Positions 24,577 to 34,161 of a stretch of DNA of 64,000 nucleotides are shown in pieces. Origin of the DNA: an uncultured Flavobacteriaceae bacterium (lineage in GTDB: Bacteria; Bacteroidota; Bacteroidia; Flavobacteriales; Flavobacteriaceae). Made by a program: the position numbers and the translations under genes. Location of the stretch: NCBI GenBank assembly GCA_947503005.1, contig CANNCA010000005.1, positions 62,001-126,000 of the forward strand, given 5' to 3'. The notes under the pieces were generated by a model, which was not told where the DNA came from, did no database searches, and saw only the letters and a list, made by a program, of their open reading frames with translations. The stretch's first letter is position 1. Each line of letters begins with the position of its first letter.

Positions 24577-25137
24577 TTAGGGGTTTACCCATTTAATACT
24601 ACAACCTATACTTGGTTTCTGATTCTTATCGATTTCTCTATTATGAACTAGCGCATCCATGGCGTTTTTTAAGTCAGTTCCGGTAACAGGAATCCCATTA
24701 CCAGGTCTTGAGTCGTCAAATTGTCCACGATAGACCAATTTAAGGTTCTCATCGAATAAATAAAAGTCTGGTGTACAAGCAGCGTCATAGGCCTTTGCGA
24801 CCTTTTGTGTTCCATCGTAGAGATAAGGAAATGTATAACCTTCTTCCGACGCTTTTTCTTTCATTAGATGTGGCGCATCTTGTGGATACTTTTCCACATC
24901 ATTGCTTGAAATGGCTATAAAACCGATTCCCTTTTCTTGATACTGCCTTGCTACCTCCGCCAATTTAGGGTTTACATGAACCACAAAAGGGCAGTGGTTA
25001 CAGATAAATGCGATTACCGTACCTTTCGCTCCTTTTAATTCTTCCAAGGTTTTGTCGCTACCGCTTACGGTGTCCAACAATTTAAAGGAGGGAGCTTGGG
25101 TATCCAAAGCCATCATATTACTTGGTGTCAATGCCAT
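24577..25137 (-). CDS. Thioredoxin-fold redoxin family protein
   Basis: A 186-residue cytoplasmic redoxin of the AhpC/TSA-like group. FICNHCPFV provides a CxxC redox motif at the end of the first strand, and the cis-Pro loop is in ACTPDFYLF. The conserved RGQFDDSRPGN and the C-terminal PSIGCSIKW segments are typical of the family. There is no signal peptide. It lies 35 bases upstream of the cupin gene on the same strand, so redoxin, cupin and GNAT could be one unit. Confidence 0.87.
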   Translation of the reverse strand: MALTPSNMMALDTQAPSFKLLDTVSGSDKTLEELKGAKGTVIAFICNHCPFVVHVNPKLAEVARQYQEKGIGFIAISSNDVEKYPQDAPHLMKEKASEEGYTFPYLYDGTQKVAKAYDAACTPDFYLFDENLKLVYRGQFDDSRPGNGIPVTGTDLKNAMDALVHNREIDKNQKPSIGCSIKWVNP

Positions 25138-25246
25138 TCTGAAGTTTTTTAAGAGGTTTAAAGTTAAAAGTATTTCAATGATTCTTTGTTATCTGACGTG
25201 CTATTTTTAACTTCATCCCAAAAGTACCATAACCAACCCTAGCTCC

Positions 25247-26167
25247 TTGACCGATACAGCTCTAGATACACTTCGCATCAATTTTAACGCTGAGACCTTA
25301 TGGGTTTTGAATTTTGCGCTTGCCTTTGTCATGTTCGGTATTGCTCTCGAAATTTCAGTAGCTGATTTCAAAAGGTTGTTGAAAAACCCGAAACCGATTC
25401 TAGTTGGAGTTTTTAGCCAGTTTTTGGTGCTACCTGCCATCACTTTTATCTTGGTTTTGGTTATGAAGCCGATACCGAGCATGGCATTGGGCATGTTCAT
25501 GGTAGCTGCTTGCCCGGGCGGAAATATTTCAAACTTTATTACTCATTTGGCAAAGGGTAATACTGCATTATCTGTAAGTCTAACAGCAATTGCAACCCTT
25601 TTGGCAATAGTAATGACTCCTCTGAATTTGCAGTTATGGGGGGCTTGGTACGAGCCTACAGCAACCATCTTGAACGAGGTGGCCATATCACCTCTTGAGA
25701 TGATAAAATTGGTGTCATTACTACTTGGTGTTCCATTGATTTTAGGTATGTGGTTAAATCATCTTCAACCGAATTTAGCACGGCGGTTGGCAAAAGGATT
25801 AAAAATAATATCGCTCTTGTTTTTTGTTTCGCTCATATTTATTGCCCTTTATAACAATCGTGATATCTTTTTAGAATACGTTACATACGTCTTTTGGCTA
25901 GTTGTTATCCATAATTTGGTTGCTTTTTCCACAGGTTTTTCTTTAGCCAAGTTCTTCGGGCTTTCACAGCCGGATAGGAGAAGTATTACCATTGAAACCG
26001 GTATTCAAAATTCTGGTTTGGGACTTCTTTTGATATTTACCTTTTTTGATGGGTTGGGTGGTATGGCTTTGTTAGCTGCATTCTGGGGTATTTGGCATTT
26101 GGTTTCGGGCCTATTATTAGCAACATATTGGGGATATAAACCTATCATAAAAGAAGAGTTGATTTGA
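25247..26167 (+). CDS. Bile acid:sodium symporter family transporter
   Basis: A 306-residue inner-membrane protein with about nine hydrophobic segments. The motifs ACPGGNISNFITHLAKGN and ETGIQNSGLGLLL correspond to the two crossover helices that bind sodium in the BASS family. The likely role is sodium-driven uptake of an organic anion. No ATG keeps the conserved N-terminus (DTLRINFNAETLWVL), so the TTG at 25247 is chosen; the frame is closed upstream at 25208. The stop overlaps the next start by four bases. Confidence 0.88.
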   Translation: MTDTALDTLRINFNAETLWVLNFALAFVMFGIALEISVADFKRLLKNPKPILVGVFSQFLVLPAITFILVLVMKPIPSMALGMFMVAACPGGNISNFITHLAKGNTALSVSLTAIATLLAIVMTPLNLQLWGAWYEPTATILNEVAISPLEMIKLVSLLLGVPLILGMWLNHLQPNLARRLAKGLKIISLLFFVSLIFIALYNNRDIFLEYVTYVFWLVVIHNLVAFSTGFSLAKFFGLSQPDRRSITIETGIQNSGLGLLLIFTFFDGLGGMALLAAFWGIWHLVSGLLLATYWGYKPIIKEELI

Positions 26168-27207
26168 AAAAAATAGGATATCAACTTTTTAAAACTTGGA
26201 TTAAGGCTGCACTTTATCTTTACTATGGAAAGATAGAAATTCACGGCCTTGAAAGTGTTCCCAAGAATGGGCCGGTTATTTTCTTACCCAACCATCAAAA
26301 TGCTTTATTGGATGTCTTATTGATTGCTGTGGACTGTAACCGAAAACCTTATTTTTTGACCCGTTCCGATGTGTTCAAAGGAAAATTTCTGAAAACAATT
26401 TTCGACTTTTTTCAAATGATTCCGATATACCGAATTCGTGATGGAAGAGAATCTTTGAAAAATAATCAAGCGGTGTTTGATATATGTGCAGAACTATTGA
26501 TGAATAATGAGGCTATCTTGATGTTTCCGGAGGCAAATCATAACGTAAAAAGACGTGTACGTAACTTGAGTAAAGGTTTTACCCGCATTCTTTTTAATGC
26601 CTTGGATTCTAAAGAAGATTTAGATGTTCAAATTGTTCCCATAGGCATCAATTATCGGGACAGTGTTTCTTTTCCAGACAAAGTAGCACTATATTTTGGA
26701 AAACCGATTCAGACCAGAGCCCTATATGATTCTGCCGAGCTCAGGACTTCCATTGAAGCAATTAAGGAAATCGTTTCGACGCGGCTCAAGTCATTGACCA
26801 CACATATTGCAGATGAAGTCAACTACGAAAAAATCTCGAGAGAGTTAGATGCTCTAGAAGTCGATTATCTAAATCCTATGTCAGTAAATAAGACAATTGC
26901 CCAGTTATCAGAAGGCGATTTAGAATTTCACAAGACAAAAAAGGAAGGGATTGGTTCAAAATTGGTTGGTGGTTTATTTATGCTTTTGAACCTTCCAATG
27001 ATGTTGATATGGCGATTCTTCATCAAACCAAAAGTCTGGGAGCCCGAGTTTACAGGAACTTTGCGTTTTACCTTCGCCTTGTTGGCCTATCCTTTTTATT
27101 ATTTGATACTATTTGTCGTTCTAGCTTTGACTATAAGTTTGACGAGCGCCTTGGTCACAATTCTATTTTTATTTCTTTTTAATTGGATGTATGTGTGGCA
27201 TAATTAA
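26164..27207 (+). CDS. 1-acyl-glycerol-3-phosphate acyltransferase family (PlsC-like)
   Basis: A 347-residue membrane acyltransferase in phospholipid synthesis. The catalytic segment is PNHQNALLD, an H-x5-D spacing rather than the classical H-x4-D, as in some larger bacterial members. The substrate-binding FPEAN (FPEG-type) is near residue 120. Two or three membrane helices occupy the C-terminal quarter. The start is TTG at 26164, overlapping the symporter stop (TTGA). Its stop codon directly abuts the stop of the convergent M14 gene. Confidence 0.87.
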   Translation: MKKIGYQLFKTWIKAALYLYYGKIEIHGLESVPKNGPVIFLPNHQNALLDVLLIAVDCNRKPYFLTRSDVFKGKFLKTIFDFFQMIPIYRIRDGRESLKNNQAVFDICAELLMNNEAILMFPEANHNVKRRVRNLSKGFTRILFNALDSKEDLDVQIVPIGINYRDSVSFPDKVALYFGKPIQTRALYDSAELRTSIEAIKEIVSTRLKSLTTHIADEVNYEKISRELDALEVDYLNPMSVNKTIAQLSEGDLEFHKTKKEGIGSKLVGGLFMLLNLPMMLIWRFFIKPKVWEPEFTGTLRFTFALLAYPFYYLILFVVLALTISLTSALVTILFLFLFNWMYVWHN

Positions 27208-29727
27208 TTACATCGTTTCTCCAAAAAAAATAGCGTTCATCAATAATTTATTTGTGCCGTACCAAAAGGCCCGAAAGTTGGTATTATCAGTAAAAGCAAT
27301 GACACGGCCCTTACCCATTCTGCTGACTTGAAATGGAACGGAATTTTTGAGAAGTGCTTCGTTTTCCTCCGAGATATAGCCACTTAACAAAGGATTAGAG
27401 GTATATTGAATTGGATTGTTGTAACTTTCCTTATCGGGCTCGATGTAAATATTCGAGTTCCTAAAGAGTGCCAAGGTATTGTTTTTATAACCAAAGTTAA
27501 TAGGGTGGGAGCGGTCTAGTCTGGCTTCGAAAATTGCTCCACCGGTAACTTGTGCACCTCGGAAATCTCCCTTTTTGTCAAAAGCGATGTTTTTGGCCAC
27601 CAATGTATCTTTCTTGAACTTCAATTTCAAGAATTCGTTCTTATTAAACCATTCGGCCGCACTTCTATAACCGATTAAAGTCCCTCCGTTTTTTACCCAG
27701 GTTTTCAATTTATCAGCATTCTTTTCATTTTGAAAACTACCATAAGAGCTAGGAATTATAATATCAGTGTATTTACTCAAATCTACGCGCCCAAAATAGG
27801 AAGCATCAAGTTTTGTTAGTTGAATATTATAGCGTGTATCGAACAAATGCCATATTTCACCTGCGTCATAAGATCGAATGCCATCACCGACTAAAATTGC
27901 AATTTTCTGTTTTTTAACAGGGTCGAAGTCATTGCTTCCCAAATCTATTCCTTTGGTGAGTCCTGTTCCGACGGCAGTAATGTTGATATGACTTTCTTGT
28001 GCGACGTCTTTTAAAAATGCATGCAATTCAGTAGCATTTAACTTTTGATTTTGAACCGGAATCATAATTGTTCCGTAGTCATATTTGTTTCCCTCAAGCG
28101 AGAATGGCGATTTCGCCACCTTGGCCCGTAGACCTTTCTCAACAATTCGATTTAAGGCTTTCGGGGTATAGTATTCATTCCATTCGAAGAGATAGGCGTA
28201 GTTACTTTGAGAACTTACGCTACCTGAAAGTGATTCAAAGTCCGTGATTTCGGGTCCGGCATTTGTTAGAGAAGTCATTTCAGAATAGTCTACATTAAAT
28301 GCCAAAGGAAACGTCCAAGCCGAAATATCATAAAAGAGGCTATCAGTAAAAGTTGTTCGTTTTTCGAACATCGCTTTTATCAGACGATGATTCTTTTGGT
28401 TCATCGGTACCACATAGCTTGCTCCCTTTTTATAGGCTTTTCCTGAAATATTGGCATCGCCCGCCAACTCATGGAACTTAATTTTATGCCGATTAAGAAT
28501 TTCGGCCAAGTGCCATGCTTTCGCCGCATCTTTACTATCCCCAAAAACAATTGCTTTTGTTCTATTACGTGCGGCTTCAGTTCTAACATCATTGTAAAAA
28601 TCTTGTTGGTATTTCAAGATTTTGGCCCGCATACTATTTGCTGCTTCAATTGTGGACAGGGCAGTGGTGAATTGATTTCGTATAGTGAAGGGAAACGTCA
28701 GCAGTCCGTTTTCACTTTCTTGAACGTGGCCTCTCGAACTACCTTGTTCGAAAAGAATACCGATACTTCCGTTCACATCAGGGAAAGTTGACCCTTTTCC
28801 GTAGTAATAATCGTCATAGTTCTCTTCTGAATAGTATAAAGAACCTATTTTGTCAAGGGCTTTTGCGTGGTACGATCCAATCTCCGCGGTTAACTCTTGA
28901 TTTAGTTTTGGTGTCAATGGATGAACCCGTGTAGGCTCCCCTGGTTGAAAAAAGAAAGTCGAATTGGTTCCCATTTCATGATGGTCCGTTAAAATATTGG
29001 GCATCCATTTATGAAAACTTTCGATTCTAGCTCGACTTTCAGGAAGTTGAACCGGTAACCAATCACGGTTCATGTCAAACCAATAGTGGTTGGTACGGCC
29101 TCCTGGCCAGACTTCATGATATTCTCGATCGTTATTGTCCGCTACAAGGTTCTGCGCCTTATTTGTGTTTGCCCAATAAGCAAAACGTTGAAGGCCGTCA
29201 GGGTTGAACGATGGATCCATTAAAATAATCGTATTATCCAGTACAGCTTCTATTTCTGGGCCTTGTGCCGCTGCGAGGTAATAGGCATAGGCCAAACCGG
29301 CATTGGCGCCACTGGGTTCATTACCGTGAATCGAAAAACCTTGATAGACCACAATGGGCATATTATCAACCGCTACACTGCCATTTTCAGTAATGGCAAT
29401 ATGGTCTTCCCTGATTTTCTCAATGTTCTGGTGGTTTTTTGGAGAGGTAACAGTCAGCAATAGAATAGGCCTTCCTTCAAAGGTTGCCCCTCTATTTTCA
29501 ATGGTCATCCGGTCACTGGCCTTGGCCAAAGTCTGCATGTAGAACATCAATTTGTCATGGGTTACATGCCATTCTCCTACTTCATGACCTATAATTTCTT
29601 TCGGGGTTGGAATATTTTCGTTGTAAGTAATGTCTTCAGGAAGGTAATAACTCAGGTCAGGGGTATCTTGTGAGGTAACACTTTGCAAGGTTAGGGTGGT
29701 TACTACAAGAAGTATTAGTTTTTTCAT
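27208..29727 (-). CDS. Secreted M14 family zinc carboxypeptidase-like protein
   Basis: An 839-residue protein with a signal peptide (KKLILLVVTTLTLQSVTSQ). The M14 domain spans about residues 50-390: zinc ligands in SIHGNEPSGA (His and Glu), substrate Arg in FDMNRDW, and the third ligand His in LTDHHEMG. The remaining 400 residues include a glutamine-amidotransferase-like fold (VGDGIRSYDAGEIWHLF and YTDIIIPSSYG). Such large M14 proteins are periplasmic or outer-membrane associated. No T9SS tail is visible. A predicted role is peptide or murein trimming for nutrition. Confidence 0.9.
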   Translation of the reverse strand: MKKLILLVVTTLTLQSVTSQDTPDLSYYLPEDITYNENIPTPKEIIGHEVGEWHVTHDKLMFYMQTLAKASDRMTIENRGATFEGRPILLLTVTSPKNHQNIEKIREDHIAITENGSVAVDNMPIVVYQGFSIHGNEPSGANAGLAYAYYLAAAQGPEIEAVLDNTIILMDPSFNPDGLQRFAYWANTNKAQNLVADNNDREYHEVWPGGRTNHYWFDMNRDWLPVQLPESRARIESFHKWMPNILTDHHEMGTNSTFFFQPGEPTRVHPLTPKLNQELTAEIGSYHAKALDKIGSLYYSEENYDDYYYGKGSTFPDVNGSIGILFEQGSSRGHVQESENGLLTFPFTIRNQFTTALSTIEAANSMRAKILKYQQDFYNDVRTEAARNRTKAIVFGDSKDAAKAWHLAEILNRHKIKFHELAGDANISGKAYKKGASYVVPMNQKNHRLIKAMFEKRTTFTDSLFYDISAWTFPLAFNVDYSEMTSLTNAGPEITDFESLSGSVSSQSNYAYLFEWNEYYTPKALNRIVEKGLRAKVAKSPFSLEGNKYDYGTIMIPVQNQKLNATELHAFLKDVAQESHINITAVGTGLTKGIDLGSNDFDPVKKQKIAILVGDGIRSYDAGEIWHLFDTRYNIQLTKLDASYFGRVDLSKYTDIIIPSSYGSFQNEKNADKLKTWVKNGGTLIGYRSAAEWFNKNEFLKLKFKKDTLVAKNIAFDKKGDFRGAQVTGGAIFEARLDRSHPINFGYKNNTLALFRNSNIYIEPDKESYNNPIQYTSNPLLSGYISEENEALLKNSVPFQVSRMGKGRVIAFTDNTNFRAFWYGTNKLLMNAIFFGETM

Positions 29728-29756
29728 ATCGTGTCTGGAATTAGTCAGATTAAAAA

Positions 29757-29786
29757 TAAAAAACGGCTCTTAATTAAAAGAGCCGT
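29757..29786 (-). terminator. Terminator of the DUF3276 gene
   Basis: ACGGCTCTT (29763-29771) pairs with AAGAGCCGT (29778-29786) around a six-base loop, with a minus-strand T-tract. It separates the PUR-domain gene from the M14 gene on the same strand. Confidence 0.88.
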
Positions 29787-29812
29787 TGTCTATTTATTTT
29801 GGTATAAAGTAA

Positions 29813-30193
29813 TTAAATATCATCAAAGTCGATGTCGGTAAAGCTTTCTGTGGACTTCATTTCTCCATTTTCAGAAGGTGCTTCGTCTTCCTCTTTCTTA
29901 AAATCTTTTTGGTGTCTTTCGGAAATAACCTCGGTACCTTTCTCGTCAATGATAAAATCCATCATTTCCGTAAAATTTTCCTTGAACGCGTCAAAATCTT
30001 CCTTGTACAAATATATCTTATGTTTTTTGTAATGGAATGAACCATCATCGTGCGTGAACTTTTTACTTTCCGTAATCGTCAAATAGTAATCTCCCGCTTT
30101 TGTACTTCTAACATCAAAAAAATAGGTTCTTCTTCCTGCTCTTAAAACTTTAGAATGAATCTCTTCTTGATCTATTGATTCTCTTTCGCTCAT
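29813..30193 (-). CDS. DUF3276 PUR-alpha-like protein
   Basis: A 126-residue protein of the DUF3276 family, whose fold is the PUR domain that binds single-stranded DNA or RNA. The core is residues 12-85 (VLRAGRRTYFFDVRSTKAGD, KIYLYKEDFDAF). The tail is highly acidic (EEDEAPSENGEM to DIDFDDI). It is restricted mainly to Bacteroidota and spirochaetes; the bacterial role is unclear. It lies 75 bases downstream of the ABC exporter on the same strand, an arrangement common in flavobacteria. Confidence 0.92.
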   Translation of the reverse strand: MSERESIDQEEIHSKVLRAGRRTYFFDVRSTKAGDYYLTITESKKFTHDDGSFHYKKHKIYLYKEDFDAFKENFTEMMDFIIDEKGTEVISERHQKDFKKEEDEAPSENGEMKSTESFTDIDFDDI

Positions 30194-30268
30194 CGTATAG
30201 TGTCTAGTGTTTATAATGGTGATATTCTCTCAAAAATGAAAAAAAAAAGCCAATCCGACAACAATTTT

Positions 30269-32026
30269 CTAGTTTTCTTTCGCAGATAACTGATTCTCAT
30301 AGAGTTCTTTGTAGTAACCGTCAACCGCATTCAATTCAACATGTGTTCCTTCTTGCAGAAGTCTACCGTCTTCGAGTACCAATATTTTATCCGCATTCTT
30401 TGCAGAGGAGACTCTATGGCTCACAATCAGGGTTGTTTTATTCTGGGAAGCTTTTTTAAGATTGTTCAAGATTTCTTCCTCAGTCTCGGTGTCAACCGCT
30501 GATAGACAATCATCGAAGGCATATATTTTTGGGTCCTTCAACAGGGCTCTAGCAATGGAAACACGTTGTTTTTGTCCACCACTCAAGGTAATTCCCCTTT
30601 CACCCAGTACCGTGTCATACTGTTTGCTAAAACCCATTATGTTCTCATGTACTACGGCATTTTTAGCTACTTTAATTACCTCCTCTTTAGTCGCATTATG
30701 TTTTCCAAACTTTATATTCGTTTCTATGGAATCGGAGAACAGAAATGCGTCTTGGGGTACTGCGCCAATCGATTCACGAAGTGTTGTTAAATCGTGCTTT
30801 TCTAGAGGAATGTCATCGACCAAAATCTCCCCCGAATTGACATCATATAGACGCGCTACCAAATCTAAAATTGTTGATTTGCCAGAGCCTGTCTTTCCAA
30901 GAATGGCAACAGTCTCTCCTTCGTTTACCGTAAAAGAAAGGTTTTTTAGTGCAGTTATTTCTGTATCGTCATAAGTGAACGAAACATTTTTAAACTCTAT
31001 TTTTCCTTTGATGGGTGTCGTATCCGCTCCGATATTATTTATTATTTCAGGTGTCTCCTTCAAAAACTCATTGATTCTTTTTTGCGAGGCTTCCGCACGT
31101 TGTACAATCGAAGTCAACCATCCTACAATAGCAACGGGCCATGTCAACATGTTGACATAGAGTATAAATTCTGCAATAACCCCAACCGATTCAATTTCTC
31201 CGCTTATATACTGTTTTCCACCAATGTAAATGACCAGAATGTTACTGACTCCTATCAATAAAATCATTAACGGAAAAAACCATGCATTTACTTTAGCGAG
31301 GCTCATACTTTTGTCTTTTCCTTCGATTGCCAAGGTCTGTAGGTCTGCATTTATCTTTGGTTCCAATGCGTACGCTTTTATTACCGAAACTCCTGAGAAA
31401 ACTTCTTGTGTAAAAGTTGATAGAGTCGATAAATACTCCTGTACAATTGTACTTCTTTTGTGAATAATTTTACTGATTTGATAAATCAGAACGGAAAGAA
31501 TCGGTAATGGCAGTAAGGTATAAGCCGCAAGTGTGGGCGCCTTAATGAACATCAAGGGAATCAAACAACAGAACAGAGTAAGCGCGTTGATACCGTACAT
31601 AATGGCCGGGCCGGCATACATGCGTACTTGGTTGATGTCTTCGCTTATTCTATTCATCAAGTCACCGGTTCTATTTTTCTTGTAGAAGTTAAGACTCAAC
31701 CGCTGATAATGATCAAAGACTTCGTTTTTGAGGTCATATTCGATATATCGGGATACATTGATAATGGTCTGGCGCATTAAAAAAGTAAAAAGTCCGGAGA
31801 GTAAAGCGGTGCCTACAATGATAAGAATATACTCTAGGAGCAAATCTTGCGCCTCTGGTCTTGCCAATTTGTTGGCAGTAAAGTCTTCGACCACTTCGAT
31901 AGATTTCTTGACGTAGGAAGGCATGACCAAAGAAAAAATTCTGGCAATGATCGTTATTACAATGCCCAAGAAAAGTTTTAGTCCGTATTTTTTGAAGTAT
32001 TTGTTGAGGTGCTTGAGTTCCTTCAT
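30269..32026 (-). CDS. ABC exporter, fused permease and ATPase (MsbA/MDR type)
   Basis: A 585-residue half-transporter. Six membrane helices occupy residues 15-310, and the nucleotide-binding domain 335-580. Walker A is LGKTGSGKST, the Q-loop is GAVPQDAFLF, the signature is LSGGQKQR, and Walker B is IYAFDDCLSAVD. The Walker B catalytic acid position reads Asp-Cys rather than the usual Glu, which may lower ATP hydrolysis in a homodimer and suggests a degenerate site if it pairs with another half. The substrate is unknown; lipids or drugs are typical. It is divergent from nusB. Confidence 0.92.
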   Translation of the reverse strand: MKELKHLNKYFKKYGLKLFLGIVITIIARIFSLVMPSYVKKSIEVVEDFTANKLARPEAQDLLLEYILIIVGTALLSGLFTFLMRQTIINVSRYIEYDLKNEVFDHYQRLSLNFYKKNRTGDLMNRISEDINQVRMYAGPAIMYGINALTLFCCLIPLMFIKAPTLAAYTLLPLPILSVLIYQISKIIHKRSTIVQEYLSTLSTFTQEVFSGVSVIKAYALEPKINADLQTLAIEGKDKSMSLAKVNAWFFPLMILLIGVSNILVIYIGGKQYISGEIESVGVIAEFILYVNMLTWPVAIVGWLTSIVQRAEASQKRINEFLKETPEIINNIGADTTPIKGKIEFKNVSFTYDDTEITALKNLSFTVNEGETVAILGKTGSGKSTILDLVARLYDVNSGEILVDDIPLEKHDLTTLRESIGAVPQDAFLFSDSIETNIKFGKHNATKEEVIKVAKNAVVHENIMGFSKQYDTVLGERGITLSGGQKQRVSIARALLKDPKIYAFDDCLSAVDTETEEEILNNLKKASQNKTTLIVSHRVSSAKNADKILVLEDGRLLQEGTHVELNAVDGYYKELYENQLSAKEN

Positions 32027-32204
32027 TCGGTTGGTTCGATCAACGAGATGCTATTCATTTGAATTTGTCAAAGATAGTTGATTGCACCAAAACCAAATGT
32101 TATAAAATGCATAAGATAATAGCGTTAAGCTAACATGGCATTGAAAATAGATTAGTACTTTTACCCGCTGAAAACGAACCCAATTCTATAAAAAGTTCTT
32201 TCAC

Positions 32205-33152
32205 ATGCTCACAAGAAGGCACATCAGGGTAAAAGTCATGCAATGTATCTACGCTTTGATTCATTCCAAAGACGATTCTCTAGAGAAACAACAAGCGTTT
32301 TTAAACGATAGCATTGACAAAATGTACACGCTATATTTGCTGATGTTGAGCTTACTTGTTGAAATTCAGTCATATGCAAGTTCTCAAGTGAAACTTTCCA
32401 CCAATAAATATTTGGCCGATAGTTCTGATGAATACCCCTCTAGGGATAAATTTGCTAACAATGAATTGCTGTTGCAATTGGCTTCCAATGAACTTTTGAA
32501 GGAGGAACTTTCAAAAAGAAAGTTGAAAAACTGGTACCTCAATGCAGAATATGTAAAGCTCGTGTACAAAGAAATAGTAGAGAACGAAAATTACAAGGCA
32601 TATATGATTTCTGCCTCACAGTCGTATGATGAGGACAAAAAGTTGATTCAAGATCTTTTTAAAGATGTAATTGCTCCCAATGAAAAGATCTACGAGTATT
32701 TCGAGGATGATCAGCTGACTTGGGTAGATGACATACCCATTGTAAACACTTTTGTATTAAAGCAGCTACGTAAAGCTACCGAGAAGCAAAAGCCTTCATT
32801 TTTCTTGCCGCGACTACTAAAAGATGATCAGGATAGGGAGTATGCACAACAGTTACTTGTCAAAACTTTGTTGAACAATGAAAAGTGGGAACAAGAAATA
32901 GAGGGTAAAACTCCGAATTGGGATAAAGACCGTATCGCCGATATTGATTCCATATTATTAAAAATGGCCATTTGTGAATTATTGAATTTTTCCTCAATTC
33001 CTGAAAAGGTTACCATTAACGAGTTCTTGGAAATTGCAAAAGAATATTCCACGCCCAAGAGCAGTATTTTTATCAACGGTATCTTGGATAAGTTGGTCAA
33101 GGAGTACCGTTCGGAGGGGAAATTGAATAAAATTGGTAGAGGACTCTTATAA
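32205..33152 (+). CDS. nusB: Transcription antitermination factor NusB, long form
   Basis: A 315-residue protein, more than twice the length of E. coli NusB. The canonical NusB helical domain is the C-terminal 140 residues (for example IDSILLKMAICELLNFSSIPEKVTINEFLE in overlapping parts, and STPKSSIFINGILDKL). The first 170 residues begin with the NusB-like LTRRHIRVKVMQ and then form an extra helical region found in Bacteroidota members. NusB with S10 joins the rRNA antitermination complex. It precedes DUF1573 and yajC, a common Bacteroidota order. Confidence 0.92.
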   Translation: MLTRRHIRVKVMQCIYALIHSKDDSLEKQQAFLNDSIDKMYTLYLLMLSLLVEIQSYASSQVKLSTNKYLADSSDEYPSRDKFANNELLLQLASNELLKEELSKRKLKNWYLNAEYVKLVYKEIVENENYKAYMISASQSYDEDKKLIQDLFKDVIAPNEKIYEYFEDDQLTWVDDIPIVNTFVLKQLRKATEKQKPSFFLPRLLKDDQDREYAQQLLVKTLLNNEKWEQEIEGKTPNWDKDRIADIDSILLKMAICELLNFSSIPEKVTINEFLEIAKEYSTPKSSIFINGILDKLVKEYRSEGKLNKIGRGLL

Positions 33153-33256
33153 ATAGGGTTGAAGGAGCCATGCTTGGTAAAGTATGGTATTATAGTAGGC
33201 TCATCGACGAACGGCATGTCAAAAAATATGTTAAGGTATAGACTACGGACACGATT

Positions 33257-33289
33257 TTGTCGTTAGTATATATTATTTATCTAATTTTG
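33257..33289 (+). promoter_or_regulatory. Promoter upstream of the DUF1573-yajC pair
   Basis: TTG at 33257-33259 and TAATTTTG at 33282-33289 with a 22-base spacer fit the Bacteroidota consensus. This gives the two genes a start separate from nusB. Confidence 0.5.
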
Positions 33290-33310
33290 TAACAAATAAA
33301 AATATTAAAA

Positions 33311-33790
33311 ATGAAAAGAGCTGTTTTAATTTTGGGGGTGATGACCCTTTTCGTTTCTGTTTCCTGTAAGGAAAATGCATCTAACAAAGTAAAAACTGAA
33401 AATGTAGCTGTTGCCGCTGAAAGGGATGAAGCTGCTAAGCAAGTACCTGTAATGAGCTTTGAAAAAGCAGAGCATGATTTTGGAACTATAGAACAAGGAA
33501 CTCCACAAGAGACCATTTTCAAATTCACCAATACCGGTAATGGGCCTTTGATCATAACCGATGCTTCAAGTAGCTGTGGTTGCACAGTACCCGAATATCC
33601 AAAAAATACACCAGTTGCTCCGGGTGAAAGTGGGGAGTTATTGGTGAAGTTCAATGGTACTGGTCAGAATCAAGTGACCAAAACAATTACGGTTAAAGCA
33701 AATACGGCCAAGGGATCTGAGATTCTTCGTATCAAGGCTTTTGTAAATCCAAAAGGCGCTGCGCCATTAGGGCCGACAGCGAGTAATTAA
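33311..33790 (+). CDS. DUF1573 lipoprotein
   Basis: A 159-residue lipoprotein. The signal peptide ends in VSVSC, with Cys19 as the lipidation site. The mature part has the DUF1573 Ig-like fold: FEKAEHDFGTIEQGTP, then FKFTNTGNGPLIITDASSSCGCTVPEYP with the conserved CGC, and VKFNGTGQ. Such proteins are related to ASPM-SPD-2-Hydin domains and sit in the envelope. The function is unknown. It is 21 bases before yajC. Confidence 0.9.
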   Translation: MKRAVLILGVMTLFVSVSCKENASNKVKTENVAVAAERDEAAKQVPVMSFEKAEHDFGTIEQGTPQETIFKFTNTGNGPLIITDASSSCGCTVPEYPKNTPVAPGESGELLVKFNGTGQNQVTKTITVKANTAKGSEILRIKAFVNPKGAAPLGPTASN

Positions 33791-33811
33791 TTTTAGAACA
33801 AAGAGAACTAT

Positions 33812-34105
33812 ATGGGTGAGATGGGGCAGTTTTTGCCAATGATTTTGATTTTTGTGGTTGCGTACTTTTTTATGATACGGCCACAAATGAAACGTGCTAA
33901 AGACGAAAAAAAGTATGCTGCTGAATTAAAGCGTGGTGATCGCGTGATTACCAAAAGCGGACTGCACGGTAAAATCATGGATATCAATGACAAAGATAAT
34001 TCTTGTGTCATCGAAACTATGGCTGGTAAGCTAAAGTTTGATCGTTCGGCTATTTCTATGGAAATGAGCAAAAAATTGAACGTACCTGCTGTTACCAAAA
34101 AGTAG
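33812..34105 (+). CDS. yajC: Preprotein translocase subunit YajC
   Basis: A 97-residue single-pass membrane protein that associates with SecDF and the Sec translocon. One helix (FLPMILIFVVAYFFMI) is followed directly by the family motif RPQMKRAKDEKK, then a small cytoplasmic domain with GDRVITKSGLHGKI. It shares a promoter with DUF1573 and ends before a strong terminator. The ybbR-like and coaE genes often found next in flavobacteria are absent here. Confidence 0.95.
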   Translation: MGEMGQFLPMILIFVVAYFFMIRPQMKRAKDEKKYAAELKRGDRVITKSGLHGKIMDINDKDNSCVIETMAGKLKFDRSAISMEMSKKLNVPAVTKK

Positions 34106-34127
34106 TTGCCAAAAAATGTTTTGAAGT

Positions 34128-34161
34128 AGCCTCGAATGCAAATTCGAGGCTTTTTATTTTT
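34128..34161 (+). terminator. Terminator after yajC
   Basis: AGCCTCGAAT (34128-34137) pairs with ATTCGAGGCT (34142-34151), followed by a T-rich tract. The tract runs over the stop codon of the convergent YdeI-like gene. Confidence 0.88.
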
